Of a stretch of 61,114 bases of DNA, positions 50,965-61,095 are shown piece after piece. Numbering within the stretch: the first letter of the stretch is position 1; each line of letters starts with the position of its first letter. The translations under genes were made by a program, and so were the position numbers. The notes beneath the pieces are model-generated. The model saw nothing but the letters and a program-made list of their open reading frames with translations. It had not been told where the DNA came from and did no database searches. Source of the stretch: Halodesulfovibrio spirochaetisodalis (GTDB lineage: Bacteria; Desulfobacterota; Desulfovibrionia; Desulfovibrionales; Desulfovibrionaceae); NCBI RefSeq assembly GCF_001672295.1, contig NZ_JXMS01000009.1, forward strand, positions 1 through 61,114, read 5' to 3'.

Positions 50965-52485
50965 GTGATTACTGTTGTTTCGTGTGCTGCCCTTGCGGGG
51001 ATAGATGCCTTTACTGTGGAAATGGAAGTAGACATGACGCGTGCCGGCTTACCGGCATTTACTATGGTCGGTCTTGCTGAAGGTGCTGTGCGCGAAGCAA
51101 AAGAGCGCGTAATGGCTGCCCTTAAAAATACGGGGCATAAGCTGCCTCCGGCACGCATTACAGTAAACCTTGCCCCTGCGGATAAACGTAAGGCAGGAAG
51201 CGGCTATGACCTTGCTTTAGCGCTAGGGCTGCTGGGGGCAGCAGGAACATTGCCGCCGGAAGCTCTGCAGGGCTGGTTTTTCATAGGTGAACTTTCTCTT
51301 ACGGGCGAACTGAAGCCTGTGCCAGGCGTACTCCCTATAGCAATTCATGCACGGGAAGCCGGAGCAAAAGGGCTTATTGTTGCACCGGAAAATGCTAATG
51401 AGGCAGCTGTGGTTAGCGGACTCTCGGTTTATTCAATGAACACCTTGGGTGAGGTCATTGAGTTTTTAACCGGAACAACAGAGTATGAGCCAGTTGTTGC
51501 TGAAGAATTCTCTGCTGATACGTCTTCAGAGTGGATGTATGATTTTTCAGAAGTAAAAGGGCAGGAGCATGCAAAGCGTGCTATTGAGATTGCCGCCGCT
51601 GGAAACCACAACTTGTTGTTTGTTGGCCCTCCTGGAAGCGGTAAAACAATGCTTGCAAAACGAATCCCTACTGTTCTCCCCCGTCTGACATTTGATGAAA
51701 CACTCGAAGTGACAAAAATTTATTCTGTTTCCGGTTTGTTGAATAAGAAACGCTCACTCATAACAGAACGACCATATAGGTCGCCCCATCATACAATTTC
51801 AGATGTAGGCTTGGTAGGAGGCGGTACCTATCCGAAGCCGGGCGAGGTTTCCCTTGCACATCGGGGCGTGCTTTTTTTGGATGAATTGCCGGAGTTCAAA
51901 AAAACAGTTCTGGAAGTTATGCGTCAGCCGCTAGAAGACGGAGCTGTTACAATCACCCGCTCCAGCATTTCGTTGTCATTTCCGTCAGACTTTATGCTGG
52001 TAGCAGCCATGAATCCATGCCCCTGCGGATTTCTGACAGATGATAAACATCCATGTACCTGCAATAACAGACAGGTGGTTAATTATCGGTCAAAACTATC
52101 CGGCCCGTTGCTGGATAGAATAGATTTACATGTGGAAGTACCGGCCGTGAAATATGATGACTTGCAGGCAACTGACGGAATCAGTTCTCAAGCGATGCGC
52201 AGTCGCATCGAAGCAGCGAGGGCAATTCAGGAAGCCCGGTATGAGGGTACCCCTTTGAAAACTAATGCCGATCTTTCAGGGCGCTGGCTTGAGACGTTTG
52301 CAACAATTTCTGATGCTGAACATACGTTTTTGCGCAGTGCTGTGGAAACGCTCGGATTGTCAGCCCGTGCATACACTCGTGTTTTGCGTATTGCTCGAAC
52401 GATTGCAGATTTGGCAGGTGTGCCGGATATTGGCGTTGCCCATATTGCAGAAGCAATTAATTGCCGTACGTTGGACAGGGAGTAA
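50965..52485 (+). CDS. comM: YifB/ComM family Mg-chelatase-like AAA+ ATPase
   Basis: A 506-residue protein. The N-terminal ChlI/Lon-like domain (residues 1-170) opens VVSCAALAGIDAFTVEMEVD, with VNLAPADKRKAGSGYDLALA. The AAA+ core has Walker A FVGPPGSGKTMLAKRIPT, Walker B GVLFLDELPEF and MNPCPCGFLTDD, with the Cys cluster (CPC, CTC) seen in the family. The C-terminal Mg-chelatase domain follows. In Vibrio and Haemophilus ComM drives branch migration during natural transformation. The start is GTG with GAGG 6 nt upstream. Single gene. Confidence 0.93.
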   Translation: MITVVSCAALAGIDAFTVEMEVDMTRAGLPAFTMVGLAEGAVREAKERVMAALKNTGHKLPPARITVNLAPADKRKAGSGYDLALALGLLGAAGTLPPEALQGWFFIGELSLTGELKPVPGVLPIAIHAREAGAKGLIVAPENANEAAVVSGLSVYSMNTLGEVIEFLTGTTEYEPVVAEEFSADTSSEWMYDFSEVKGQEHAKRAIEIAAAGNHNLLFVGPPGSGKTMLAKRIPTVLPRLTFDETLEVTKIYSVSGLLNKKRSLITERPYRSPHHTISDVGLVGGGTYPKPGEVSLAHRGVLFLDELPEFKKTVLEVMRQPLEDGAVTITRSSISLSFPSDFMLVAAMNPCPCGFLTDDKHPCTCNNRQVVNYRSKLSGPLLDRIDLHVEVPAVKYDDLQATDGISSQAMRSRIEAARAIQEARYEGTPLKTNADLSGRWLETFATISDAEHTFLRSAVETLGLSARAYTRVLRIARTIADLAGVPDIGVAHIAEAINCRTLDRE

Positions 52486-52540
52486 CATCGCGAATTGTGC
52501 GGCGTTCTCGTTTTGATGGTGCAACCCAATAATTCAAAAA

Positions 52541-52577
52541 AAGCCAAGCTCATATTTTTGAGCTTGGCTTTTATCTT
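52541..52577. terminator. Bidirectional intrinsic terminator
   Basis: Stem AAAAGCCAAGCTCA with complement, between convergent comM and LysE-family genes, flanked by A and T runs. Confidence 0.9.
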
Positions 52578-52632
52578 TTTCATCTGTTGCACTCTAAGAT
52601 GGCAGAATGCCACTAGTGACGGAGGTGCTGCG

Positions 52633-53271
52633 CTATTCTGAAGCAGCCAGTCTGATGCCGAGGCCGATAAGTATGGAACCGGCAGTAGCTTCAATGAAAG
52701 AACGGCTTTTGGGAGCAGTCATAACTTGTTTTGCTTTTTCAATAATGCTCGCAAGTAAACATTGCCAGATGAATGAAATGGCAAAGTGAATGCTGGTCAG
52801 GAAAAAAATCTGTGTAAGCGGGTCAGCGCCTGCACGCATAAACTGTGGCATGAACGTAATATAGAAAATTGCGGTCTTAGGATTCAGCACATTGGAAAGA
52901 ATACCTTCCCTAAATGATCTGCTGATAATTACAGGCTCTGATTGGGCTACAATATTTTCGTCCTGCAATGCTGTCGTATACCGCTTTTTTGCATCCCAGA
53001 GATTCTGTGCACCGAGCCATACAATATAAAAGGCACCGATAATTTTGATAAAATGATATAACTGGGCTGAATTATAAAGAATCAAAGCCAGGCCGCACCC
53101 TGATATAGCTGCATGGAAAAAGAGGCCGGTACAGATACCGGCGCTGGTAATTGCACCGTCGACAATCCCGCCACGTATGCTGTTTCGGATAACCATCATG
53201 GTATCCGCACCGGGGATCATTGAGAGAATGGTGATAGCGATAAGAAATTCACCGAAATTATCTGGAAGCAT
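52633..53271 (-). CDS. LysE/RhtB family amino-acid exporter
   Basis: A 212-residue inner-membrane protein with six hydrophobic segments. The signature MIPGADTMMVIRNSIRGG lies at the N-terminus, followed by LGAQNLWDAKKRY and NPKTAIFYITFMPQF, both typical of the RhtB branch. I start at MLPDNFGEF, with CGGAG 5 nt upstream, not at the earlier in-frame codons. It probably exports an amino acid such as homoserine, threonine or leucine; the exact substrate is unknown. Confidence 0.92.
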   Translation of the reverse strand: MLPDNFGEFLIAITILSMIPGADTMMVIRNSIRGGIVDGAITSAGICTGLFFHAAISGCGLALILYNSAQLYHFIKIIGAFYIVWLGAQNLWDAKKRYTTALQDENIVAQSEPVIISRSFREGILSNVLNPKTAIFYITFMPQFMRAGADPLTQIFFLTSIHFAISFIWQCLLASIIEKAKQVMTAPKSRSFIEATAGSILIGLGIRLAASE

Positions 53272-53432
53272 ATCGGCTCCGTCACAGTTCACCCTATCGG
53301 GCACAGGTAAAGGTTACTACGTACAAACTGTGTCAGAAACTGTTTGTCTGCGCAACGAAAAGCCTGCTTCTTTTTTCCGTTAAATTGCATAGTCTTGGGC
53401 ACAGTGGTTAATCGAAGAAGGAAGAGATGAAG

Positions 53433-54542
53433 CTATTTTTTCTTCTTCTTTTTTCCGCCTTTTTTCCCGCCGCCTGTCCGGCGTCTGGGTTTTCCGCCCG
53501 TTTTGGGGCGTGGCGCCATTTGGCGTTCCTGCCGTTTGGTATAGGTGCGTTCTGTGCCGGTACGAGCCTGTTCTTCAAGGAGCTTGTGATAGTTGTCCAG
53601 CCTGCGCTGAGTCAACGTTCCAGCAGCAATGGCTTGCTGCACTGCGCAGTCAGGTTCCTGATCGTGCTGGCAGTCGACAAATGCACAGTTGTCGATGAGC
53701 TCCTGAATGTCATGAAAAATTTCTTTTACGGCTTCTTCGCAGGCGGGCAATTGCAGCTCTCGGAAACCGGGAACGTCCATAATTGTCCCCCCGTACGGCA
53801 TGACGTACAGAGTTCGGCTGGATGTAGTGTGTCTTCCTTTGCTGTCGATATCGCGGATGGCTCCGGTAGGAGTTACCTCTTCCCCCACCATTGTGTTAAT
53901 GAGGGTCGATTTTCCGACACCGGATGATCCTACAAGTGCAATGGAGTGACCATGTCCGCACCAGTCGCTGAGCATCTCTGCTGTTCTGTCCTGTCTGCCG
54001 TCCACAGCCAGAACCGGAATGTCCTGATACAGCTCTTTGGTTTCAGCAACACATTGCTCGACAAATGACGGATCAGCCTCGTCTGCCTTGGTAAGAATAA
54101 TGACAGGTGAAGCCCCGCATTGCACAGCAAGAGCCAGATAGCGCTCCAGGCGGGAAAGATTAAAATCGTGGTTTAGAGAGGAAACAATAAAGACAGTATC
54201 AAGGTTGGCTGCAACAAGTTGTACAGTCTTTTCGTTTTGTGGAGAGCGACGAACAAACACTGTTTTGCGTTCCAACATGCGCACGGGGTATTGCTTGTTT
54301 TTATCAAGTACAAGCCAGTCACCCACAGTGGGTTTTGCTTCAGCTTTGCCACCAAGCCAGTTGCCCGGCAGAGACATTTGAACTTTACCGAATGTGCCCC
54401 ACACATTCATAAGTACAGCATGGATGCTGCATACGCGGGCAACGATTTCGGTATTCTCGTCCTCGGCAAGCTGCTGGCTGAAATGTTCAGACCAGCCGAG
54501 TGTAGTAAGAATATTGTCTTTTTGCATGTCGTCCAATTGCAA
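53433..54542 (-). CDS. rsgA: Ribosome small-subunit GTPase RsgA
   Basis: A 369-residue circularly permuted GTPase acting in late 30S maturation. The OB domain (VGDWLVLDKN, RMLERKTVFVRR) precedes the GTPase with G4 (ILTKADEAD), G1 (GSSGVGKSTLIN) and G3 (DVPGFREL) in permuted order. The zinc motif is CAFVDCQHDQEPDC. The tail is strongly basic and ends in a run of lysines, which probably binds rRNA. The best start is TTG at 54542, with AGGAG 9 nt before it; an ATG five codons later is poorly placed. Confidence 0.95.
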   Translation of the reverse strand: MQLDDMQKDNILTTLGWSEHFSQQLAEDENTEIVARVCSIHAVLMNVWGTFGKVQMSLPGNWLGGKAEAKPTVGDWLVLDKNKQYPVRMLERKTVFVRRSPQNEKTVQLVAANLDTVFIVSSLNHDFNLSRLERYLALAVQCGASPVIILTKADEADPSFVEQCVAETKELYQDIPVLAVDGRQDRTAEMLSDWCGHGHSIALVGSSGVGKSTLINTMVGEEVTPTGAIRDIDSKGRHTTSSRTLYVMPYGGTIMDVPGFRELQLPACEEAVKEIFHDIQELIDNCAFVDCQHDQEPDCAVQQAIAAGTLTQRRLDNYHKLLEEQARTGTERTYTKRQERQMAPRPKTGGKPRRRTGGGKKGGKKKKKK

Positions 54543-54655
54543 GTGTGTCGTCTCCTTCGGTCACAAAAAAGAAACCGATGTGTAAAATTGCTGCTGTTCT
54601 CAGTGCAGTATAGCAGAGCGTGCGTCAAGTCCCAAATGCCCGCTACGAGACAGCA

Positions 54656-54697
54656 CAAAAATAGCGGACGAGCCTTATGGTTCATCCGCTATTTGTA
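54656..54697 (-). terminator. Intrinsic terminator of hemC
   Basis: Stem AAATAGCGGATGA with complement TCGTCCGCTATTTTT on the minus strand, 27 bp past the hemC stop. Confidence 0.88.
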
Positions 54698-54723
54698 TTT
54701 ATATTTGTAAGACGGTCGGCTGA

Positions 54724-55668
54724 TTAATTCTTTACTGCGTTCTCAGAAGCGTAGACTTCTTCAAGGATGGCATCCGCGCCTTTGCCTTTGACAACATCAG
54801 CAAGATCAAGACCTACCTGACGGGCATTCTCTTCTGTACCTGTTGCTGTTTCGCGGATTTTGCGGACACCTTCAAGATCAGCAACAAAGCCTACCATCTC
54901 AAAGTTGTCATCATCAGTCATGGTTGCAAAGCCTGCGATTGGTACCTGACAGCCACCCTGCAATCCGAAAAGGAAGCCGCGTTCTGCTTCAACGCAGATA
55001 CGGGTAGGGCGATGTTCGAGGAATGCAAGCATTTCATGCAGGTCTTCGCGATCCTGATGGAATTCAATGCCGAGCGCACCCTGACCTACAGCTGGCAGGA
55101 AGCGAGGTGCACCAAGGATTTCATTTTTCGGTGCGGAAAGACCAAGTCGTTTAAGACCGGAAGTTGCCATGATGATAGCGTCGAATTCGCCGTCCATGAG
55201 CTTGCGAAGACGGGTGTCTACGTTGCCGCGTAATGATACGACATTAAGGTCAGGACGAAGAGCCAGAAGCTGGGACTGACGACGCAGTGAACTTGTGCCC
55301 ACAGTGGCACCTTCTGGAAGATCATCAAGAGAATCGTACTGTACGGAAAGGAATGTGTCCGATGGATTTTCACGCTCAGGGATGCAGCCAAGGATCAGAC
55401 CTTCAGGAAGTTCCATAGGAACATCTTTCATGGAGTGAACTGCGATGTCGGCGCGTCCGTCGAGCAGAGCCTCTTCAATTTCCTTAACAAAAAGACCTTT
55501 GCCGCCAACCTTGGCAAGCGGAACATCAAGGATGATGTCGCCTTTTGTTTTCAGAATCAAAAGCTCTACAGTCGTGCCTTCATGTTCTTTTTCAATACAG
55601 TCCTTAATATGGTTAGCCTGCCATAAGGCGAGCTTGGAACCGCGGGTAGCAATAACGATTTTCTTCAT
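54724..55668 (-). CDS. hemC: Porphobilinogen deaminase, HemC
   Basis: A 314-residue enzyme joining four porphobilinogens to hydroxymethylbilane, for haem, sirohaem and B12. [53 protein letters not shown] and [10 protein letters not shown] are intact. The dipyrromethane cofactor Cys is in [13 protein letters not shown]. Length is standard. It follows fmdB by 43 bp and ends the gmhA-fmdB-hemC group. Sirohaem is needed for dissimilatory sulfite reductase, so the gene is central in a sulfate reducer. Confidence 0.97.
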   Translation of the reverse strand: MKKIVIATRGSKLALWQANHIKDCIEKEHEGTTVELLILKTKGDIILDVPLAKVGGKGLFVKEIEEALLDGRADIAVHSMKDVPMELPEGLILGCIPERENPSDTFLSVQYDSLDDLPEGATVGTSSLRRQSQLLALRPDLNVVSLRGNVDTRLRKLMDGEFDAIIMATSGLKRLGLSAPKNEILGAPRFLPAVGQGALGIEFHQDREDLHEMLAFLEHRPTRICVEAERGFLFGLQGGCQVPIAGFATMTDDDNFEMVGFVADLEGVRKIRETATGTEENARQVGLDLADVVKGKGADAILEEVYASENAVKN

Positions 55669-55711
55669 GTCGTGTCCGAAAGTGCTTGGTAGTTCGAGGT
55701 AAGTCTACGGA

Positions 55712-55939
55712 TTAGCCGCAGGTAGAACAATTGCCGCCAGAGCAGCCGGAACAGCTTGAGCCGCCGGAAGAGCCGGTCGGGGCGGAGATGCTGCCTCCGG
55801 ACATCTTAAATTTGGTAGCAGAAAGTAATTTTTGTGTGTTGGAAGAGTTGCAGGCAGGGCACTCTGGAGTTTCGTCACCAAAAACAAGTTCTTCAAACTC
55901 GTTGCCGCAATCTTCGCATACGTATTCATACAAAGGCAT
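55712..55939 (-). CDS. FmdB-type zinc-ribbon protein
   Basis: A 75-residue protein. The N-terminal zinc ribbon YEYVCEDCGNEFE ... CPACNSS provides four Cys ligands. A Gly/Ser-rich tail ends SSCSGCSGGNCSTCG, with four more cysteines. The family (FmdB/CxxC_CxxC_SSSS) is widespread and may be regulatory; function is unproven. AAGGAG precedes the ATG. It stands between gmhA and hemC in the same orientation. Confidence 0.9.
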   Translation of the reverse strand: MPLYEYVCEDCGNEFEELVFGDETPECPACNSSNTQKLLSATKFKMSGGSISAPTGSSGGSSCSGCSGGNCSTCG

Positions 55940-56018
55940 AGCCGTTGCTCCTTATCTATCTGTTCAGGCGAATAGATAGTGCGAAATTGAAAAAGGTCAA
56001 TATATTCGGGTGAAATTT

Positions 56019-56639
56019 TTATTCAGCGGCTTCCAGATCTGCCTGTAATGCTGCTGCGTCTTCAAACAGATAGTAGTCGGTAAGCTGGCAGAGAAGGTGC
56101 CCGATGGTGAGCTGTACTTCCTGAATAAGCGGTGTATGCGCATGTGGAACATCAAGAAGGATATCGCATAGGTCTTTCATTTTGCCGCCACCGTTTCCGG
56201 TGAAGCCGACAGTCAGGAGTCCGCGTTCGTGGGCTGCATTGAATGCATTGATAATGTTGGCAGAGTTACCGGATGTGGAAATGCCTACAAGAATATCGTT
56301 TTTATTCCCCAGAGCCTGAACCTGTTTGGAAAATACAAAGTCATAGCCGTAGTCGTTACCGATGGCTGTGAGAATGGAAGTGTCGGTTGTCAGGGCAATG
56401 GACGGAAGCGGAGGGCGTTCGATAAGAAAGCGGTTCACGAACTCTGCAGCAAGGTGCTGTGCATCAGCTGCACTGCCGCCGTTTCCGCAAAATAAAATTT
56501 TACCGCCTTTTGCAAGACAAACAGCGAACTTGCGCGCAACTGCGTCTACTTCTTCGGCATGTTGAGAAAAATATTCTTCGCGCAGGCGGGCGCCTTCGCG
56601 TGCATGTTCTAAGATAGTGTCTATTGCTTGTTGGGTCAT
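56019..56639 (-). CDS. gmhA: Sedoheptulose-7-phosphate isomerase, GmhA
   Basis: A 206-residue SIS-domain isomerase producing D-glycero-D-manno-heptose 7-phosphate for the LPS inner core. LFCGNGGSAADAQHLAAEFVNRF, ALTTDTSILTAIGNDYGYD, VGISTSGNSANI and the zinc/active-site end EVQLTIGHLLCQL are visible. DiaA, a related DnaA-binding protein, is the main alternative. I start at MTQQAIDT, with GGAG 5 nt upstream, rather than 18 codons earlier. Confidence 0.92.
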   Translation of the reverse strand: MTQQAIDTILEHAREGARLREEYFSQHAEEVDAVARKFAVCLAKGGKILFCGNGGSAADAQHLAAEFVNRFLIERPPLPSIALTTDTSILTAIGNDYGYDFVFSKQVQALGNKNDILVGISTSGNSANIINAFNAAHERGLLTVGFTGNGGGKMKDLCDILLDVPHAHTPLIQEVQLTIGHLLCQLTDYYLFEDAAALQADLEAAE

Positions 56640-56939
56640 CAATTCTCCAAACGCATTTACATGCGTACGATATTGTATACAGGTCAGTATCACCTGACGA
56701 AAAGGAAGTACACTATATAGGCGGGTGTGACAATGTGTGAAAGCAAGCTGAAAAAGTTCTATTATTTGAGTATGCTGAATGTTTCATGTTCATATGTTTT
56801 TACTGCCTGTTAAGAAAATACAGGTAACTGCCGAGATTTACTGTTGTACGGAAAAAAGCTGGTGGTACAATTGGAATTATGCGATGCATTTTATCATACA
56901 TTTCTTGAAGTCATAGCCGGTTTTTACTAGAGAACTGCG
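56640..56939. other. Intergenic region between gmhA and nadK
   Basis: About 300 bp between divergent genes, AT-rich, presumably with both promoters. I see no gene or structured RNA in it. Confidence 0.5.
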
Positions 56940-57791
56940 ATGCACCATAAAATTTCTACTATTTGTATTGTAACCAAAGCTTCACACGAAGAAGCAGCTG
57001 CTCTGGGGAAGAAATTGCTCGGCTGGTTTGCTGCGCGCAATGTACAGGGGATTATTTGCGAAAACGGTACCGAACAGTGGGCTGATACTCGCAAATCCAT
57101 ACAGTGTGACCTCGTATTGGTACTTGGTGGTGACGGAACGTTATTGAGTGTTGCGCGTCACCTTGTGGGACGAGAGGTTCCGCTGGTGGGAATTAATATG
57201 GGCAAAGTCGGGTTTCTTGCAGAAATACCGAGTGATGCCTGGGAAGAGCGTTTGCAAGCTGTTCTTGACGGGAATATACAATTCCGCAGACGGTTGGCGC
57301 TTGCCTGTACGGTAACCCGTGGTGACGAGATAGTGTGCAGCGGTGTTGCTGCGAATGATTTTGTCCTTAACAGAGGGGCACTTGCCCGTGTTGTGAGGCT
57401 GGATCTTTCTGTGAATGGCAGTCCAATGGGTGAGGTGCGGGCAGACGGGATTATTGTCGCGACTCCTTCCGGTTCTACAGGATACGCCATTTCTGCAGGT
57501 GGTCCGCTGGTACATCCTGACATGGATGCGTATTCAGTGACTCCTGTCTGTGCATTTTTACGCAGTCTGTACCCGATGGTGCTTCCCGGTGAACATATTT
57601 TCTCTGCTGCGGTACGCTCTGCAGATGCTGACTTGTTCCTCACGCAGGATGGACAGGAAGGTGTCCTGTTACAGACTGATGATGTTGTTTCTATCTCCAA
57701 GGCGCAGGGTGGCTTACTGTACGCTGAATTTGATGATAACTCGTACTATAATAAACTGCTTACACGAGGGTTTATTCGCGAGAATTGCTAG
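56940..57791 (+). CDS. nadK: NAD kinase, NadK
   Basis: A 283-residue enzyme making NADP from NAD. The diagnostic LVLGGDGTLLSVARHL, GINMGKVGFLAEI, NDFVLNRG and IVATPSGSTGYAISAGGPLVHP are all intact. Length is standard. It lies 29 bp before the DUF89-like gene, a probable operon. Confidence 0.97.
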   Translation: MHHKISTICIVTKASHEEAAALGKKLLGWFAARNVQGIICENGTEQWADTRKSIQCDLVLVLGGDGTLLSVARHLVGREVPLVGINMGKVGFLAEIPSDAWEERLQAVLDGNIQFRRRLALACTVTRGDEIVCSGVAANDFVLNRGALARVVRLDLSVNGSPMGEVRADGIIVATPSGSTGYAISAGGPLVHPDMDAYSVTPVCAFLRSLYPMVLPGEHIFSAAVRSADADLFLTQDGQEGVLLQTDDVVSISKAQGGLLYAEFDDNSYYNKLLTRGFIRENC

Positions 57792-57820
57792 ACCGGAACG
57801 GTGCATGAGGGAGGATGACA

Positions 57821-59569
57821 ATGGGAAGAGAACTGCCTGTGATTGCGTCAGCACGGGATGTCCGTTGGGGACAGGATGCTGACATGGATGCCTGGCTGCA
57901 TCATTTCAAGACAGAAAATAACATTGAACACCTCATGAATCCGGAACATGTTGCGTCCGATGAGCAACTGAAGTTCATGGTTGCTCTTGATGAGCAGCAG
58001 GTATTTATCCCATGTTCCGATGAAATACTTATGTGCCTGATGGAAGAAAAGCCGTCAGGCGATTTAATGCGAGAATATGGCCGAATCTGGCTGCACACCG
58101 TGCGACTTATCCGGAAGCATGCATTCAACATGTACCATGAACGTAAGGTACGTGCTTTTTGCCGGCTGCGGTTTAAGACGCATCTCTCATCGCGGATTAT
58201 GATTCCATCCCGTCTGCTGAAGCGTATGAACAGCATAGTGCTGACGCAGTGTTCACTGGTTGATCCTTCTGATGAAGATAAGATGGAAGAAAATCGCCGT
58301 GCGTTTGAATATATCAACAAGCCGGCAACAGACAGGATGCTGTATGCAACCCCGTCTGAATGTATGTATAACCCTGACGTGCGTAATTTACGTTCTGAGC
58401 TTGATTCCATAGAACTCCTGCGTCTTATGTATCTGTCTACATTACCGGCGCTGTGGAGCAGCAGTACGCCTTCGTATTTGGACGTGGAGAAAGCGATTAA
58501 CGCACCGTGCCCGACAGCGCACTCAATGGAAGTGCTTCTCGGGTCTGAGAAGGATGAGAGAAAGACAATTCTGTTTCTGCCGGAAAGCAGTGGCGGGATA
58601 GTATTTGACCTCTTCTTTATCAGAGCGTTACTCAGGCAGGGACATAAGGTTATTCTGGCGTTGAAAGAAGGTTTTTTGTTCGATTCACCGACTTTTTGGG
58701 ATGCTATGCAGGATCCGGTGCTGGTTGAACTGTGCAAAGGCGCAAAGATGGTTTCAAACGATACCATTACAAAAAATTTGTTACTCGCGCTGCTGCGGTC
58801 GCATCGTTTTCTCATTATTTCAGACGGGATGCGTGAAAAGCTGAACTTGTACAAAACCAATGTGACATTTTCCAGAGCATGGAAGGAATGTGATGTTGTT
58901 TTTGCCAAGGGTGCAGAAAACTACGACAATCTGATCAACTGCGGACACAGCTTTACCCGTGACGTTCTCGGGTATTACAGGAAGAAAGACGGAACATTTG
59001 TTCTGGAAGCAAAGCCGCGGGCTGGTAACGTTCGAAAATTCAGTGAAGAAGCCATCAACGCTATGGCGAACAGAATTATTGAAACCATGCGCAAGGAAAA
59101 GGAAAAAGGACGCAGCGTGATGTTTTATAGCGCTGTTATCGGTTCCATTCCGGGCGAAACAGATACTGCAATCAAAGTCGTTAATACCTTTGTTGCCCAT
59201 CTGCGCAGCAGGCTCGACAGTACGTTTATTATCAATCCTGCTGAACACTTTGAAGAAGGCATGGACGGCGATGATCTTATGTTCATGTGGGAGCAGGTTC
59301 AGCGAAGCGGGTTGCTTGACGTCTGGCGTTTTCAGACAGTTGAAGATATAGAAACTAGCTTTACGCTGCTTGATCGCAAGGTTCCTTCTATCTGGTCCGG
59401 TAAAGACTCTACGTTTTCCACCGGTTGTACAAAAGAAATGCGCATTGCTCTGGATGTGCAGAAGAAGAATCCTGAACTGCAGATAATCGGGCCTAGTTCT
59501 GAAAAATTTTTCCGTAGAGCAGAATATGGTGTCGGCAAGTATTACGATGCCGGTATTACCTCTATGTAG
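57821..59569 (+). CDS. DUF89/ARMT1-like protein, possible damage-control phosphatase
   Basis: A 582-residue protein. The N-terminal 240 residues are helical and charged, without a domain I know. From about 250 to 400 the pattern resembles DUF89 (ARMT1-like) damage-control phosphatases: FLPESSGGIVFDLFFIRALL, GHKVILALKEG, and VVFAKGAENYDNL in place of KGxGNxE. The canonical DNxGE Asp is replaced (ESSGG), so metal binding may differ. I start at MGRELPV, with GGAGG 6 nt upstream. It follows nadK by 29 bp; a role in repairing damaged nicotinamide or other phosphometabolites is a guess from context. Confidence 0.6.
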   Translation: MGRELPVIASARDVRWGQDADMDAWLHHFKTENNIEHLMNPEHVASDEQLKFMVALDEQQVFIPCSDEILMCLMEEKPSGDLMREYGRIWLHTVRLIRKHAFNMYHERKVRAFCRLRFKTHLSSRIMIPSRLLKRMNSIVLTQCSLVDPSDEDKMEENRRAFEYINKPATDRMLYATPSECMYNPDVRNLRSELDSIELLRLMYLSTLPALWSSSTPSYLDVEKAINAPCPTAHSMEVLLGSEKDERKTILFLPESSGGIVFDLFFIRALLRQGHKVILALKEGFLFDSPTFWDAMQDPVLVELCKGAKMVSNDTITKNLLLALLRSHRFLIISDGMREKLNLYKTNVTFSRAWKECDVVFAKGAENYDNLINCGHSFTRDVLGYYRKKDGTFVLEAKPRAGNVRKFSEEAINAMANRIIETMRKEKEKGRSVMFYSAVIGSIPGETDTAIKVVNTFVAHLRSRLDSTFIINPAEHFEEGMDGDDLMFMWEQVQRSGLLDVWRFQTVEDIETSFTLLDRKVPSIWSGKDSTFSTGCTKEMRIALDVQKKNPELQIIGPSSEKFFRRAEYGVGKYYDAGITSM

Positions 59570-59590
59570 TAAGAATGCTAACAATAAAGT

Positions 59591-59628
59591 AACAGGCTAC
59601 CTTGTATAGAGCATGCAGGGTAGCCGTT
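59591..59628 (+). terminator. Possible terminator
   Basis: Stem GGCTACC/GGTAGCC with a 20-nt centre and a weak T-rich tail, between the DUF89-like gene and gatB. Confidence 0.5.
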
Positions 59629-59667
59629 CTTCGGTATTTTCCGGAAGATAGATGTAAGGAGAGTGTT

Positions 59668-61095
59668 ATGGCTGATTTTGAAGTAGTCATCGGGCTTGAG
59701 GTTCATGCTCAGCTCAAGACGGAATCAAAATTATTCTGTTCCTGCTCGACCCGTTTCGGGTCAGAGCCGAATGAAAACGTGTGTGAAGTTTGTTCCGGTA
59801 TGCCGGGGGCACTGCCGACTTTGAATGCAAAAGCAGTGGAGTTTGCCGCTAAAATGGGTCTTGCAATGAATTGTAATGTAAGCCTTGGTTCCATTTTTGA
59901 GCGTAAAAACTACTTCTACCCTGATTCTCCTAACGGCTATCAGATTTCTCAGCTGGACAATGCAATCTGTCAGAATGGCTATATTGAAATTCCTGTTGGC
60001 GAATCTACAAAACGTGTGGGCATTACCCGTATTCAGCTGGAAAACGATGCCGGTAAATCCATCCACTCTCAGGCCGAAAATCTTTCCTATGTAGATTTCA
60101 ACCGTACCGGTGTGCCGCTTATTGAGATTGTATCCGATCCGGATATGCGCAGTGCAGAGCAGGCTGTTTCCTACCTGAAAACACTGCACTCTATTCTTCT
60201 GTACCTTGATATCTGCGACGGTAACATGGAAGAAGGCAGCTTCCGCTGCGATGCTAACGTTTCCTTGCGTCCTCGCGGGCAGGAAGAATTCGGTACCCGT
60301 GTTGAACTGAAGAATATGAACTCGTTCCGTAACGTGCAGCGTGGTATTGAATACGAAATTGCACGTCAGGAAGATTTGATTCTCGACGGCGAAGAAGTGG
60401 TTCAGGAAACCCGCCTGTACAATGCAGAAAAGAATATTACAGCGTCTATGCGCGGCAAAGAAGAAGCGCATGACTACCGTTACTTCCCAGATCCGGATCT
60501 TATTCCGATTAAACTTACTGAAGAGCAAGTTGCAGGCTGGAAGAGCGAGTTGCCAGAATTGCCGCTTGAAAAACGTGCCCGTTTTGAATCCGAGTTTGGT
60601 CTGCCTGAATATGATGCAAATCTTCTGACACAGGATAGAGCCATCGCTGAGTACTTTGAAGCAGCGGTCGGGTGCTTTAATAACCCTAAAAAGTTAAGCA
60701 ACTTTATGATGGGGCAGTTCATGCGTGAATTAAATGAGCGCAGTATTGCAGTCGCAGATGTTGCACTTGCACCAGAACACTTTGCAGAACTGGTACGGAT
60801 AGTAGAAGAAGGCATGATATCCACTAAGATCGGGAATGATGTTTTACCTGAACTTATGGAGAAAGGCGGTTCCGCAGAAGCCTTTGTAAAAGAGAAAGGC
60901 ATGGTTCAGATTTCTGATTCGTCTGAACTTGAATCAGTTGTGGACGAAGTTATTGCAGAAAATCCTTCAGAGGCGGAAGCATATCGCGGCGGAAAGCACA
61001 AATTGCAAAGCTTCTTCGTTGGTCAGGTGATGCGTAAAACACGCGGAAAAGCTAATCCTGCTCTAGTAAACGAATTGTTACAGAAGAAATTGTAA
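59668..61095 (+). CDS. gatB: Asp/Glu-tRNA amidotransferase subunit B, GatB
   Basis: A 475-residue kinase/amidase subunit binding Glu-tRNA(Gln) and Asp-tRNA(Asn). [64 protein letters not shown] and [10 protein letters not shown] are the family blocks; the C-terminal YqeY-like tail is complete. AAGGAG precedes the ATG at 59668; the frame is open to 59602 without a site. It is separated from gatCA by about 33 kb. Confidence 0.97.
   Translation: MADFEVVIGLEVHAQLKTESKLFCSCSTRFGSEPNENVCEVCSGMPGALPTLNAKAVEFAAKMGLAMNCNVSLGSIFERKNYFYPDSPNGYQISQLDNAICQNGYIEIPVGESTKRVGITRIQLENDAGKSIHSQAENLSYVDFNRTGVPLIEIVSDPDMRSAEQAVSYLKTLHSILLYLDICDGNMEEGSFRCDANVSLRPRGQEEFGTRVELKNMNSFRNVQRGIEYEIARQEDLILDGEEVVQETRLYNAEKNITASMRGKEEAHDYRYFPDPDLIPIKLTEEQVAGWKSELPELPLEKRARFESEFGLPEYDANLLTQDRAIAEYFEAAVGCFNNPKKLSNFMMGQFMRELNERSIAVADVALAPEHFAELVRIVEEGMISTKIGNDVLPELMEKGGSAEAFVKEKGMVQISDSSELESVVDEVIAENPSEAEAYRGGKHKLQSFFVGQVMRKTRGKANPALVNELLQKKL

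Noticed and set aside
57901-58908. 335-codon minus-strand open frame opposite the DUF89-like gene
   Set aside because: Ser/Arg-rich composition typical of an antisense shadow; the plus-strand gene has start, ribosome-binding site and domain evidence.
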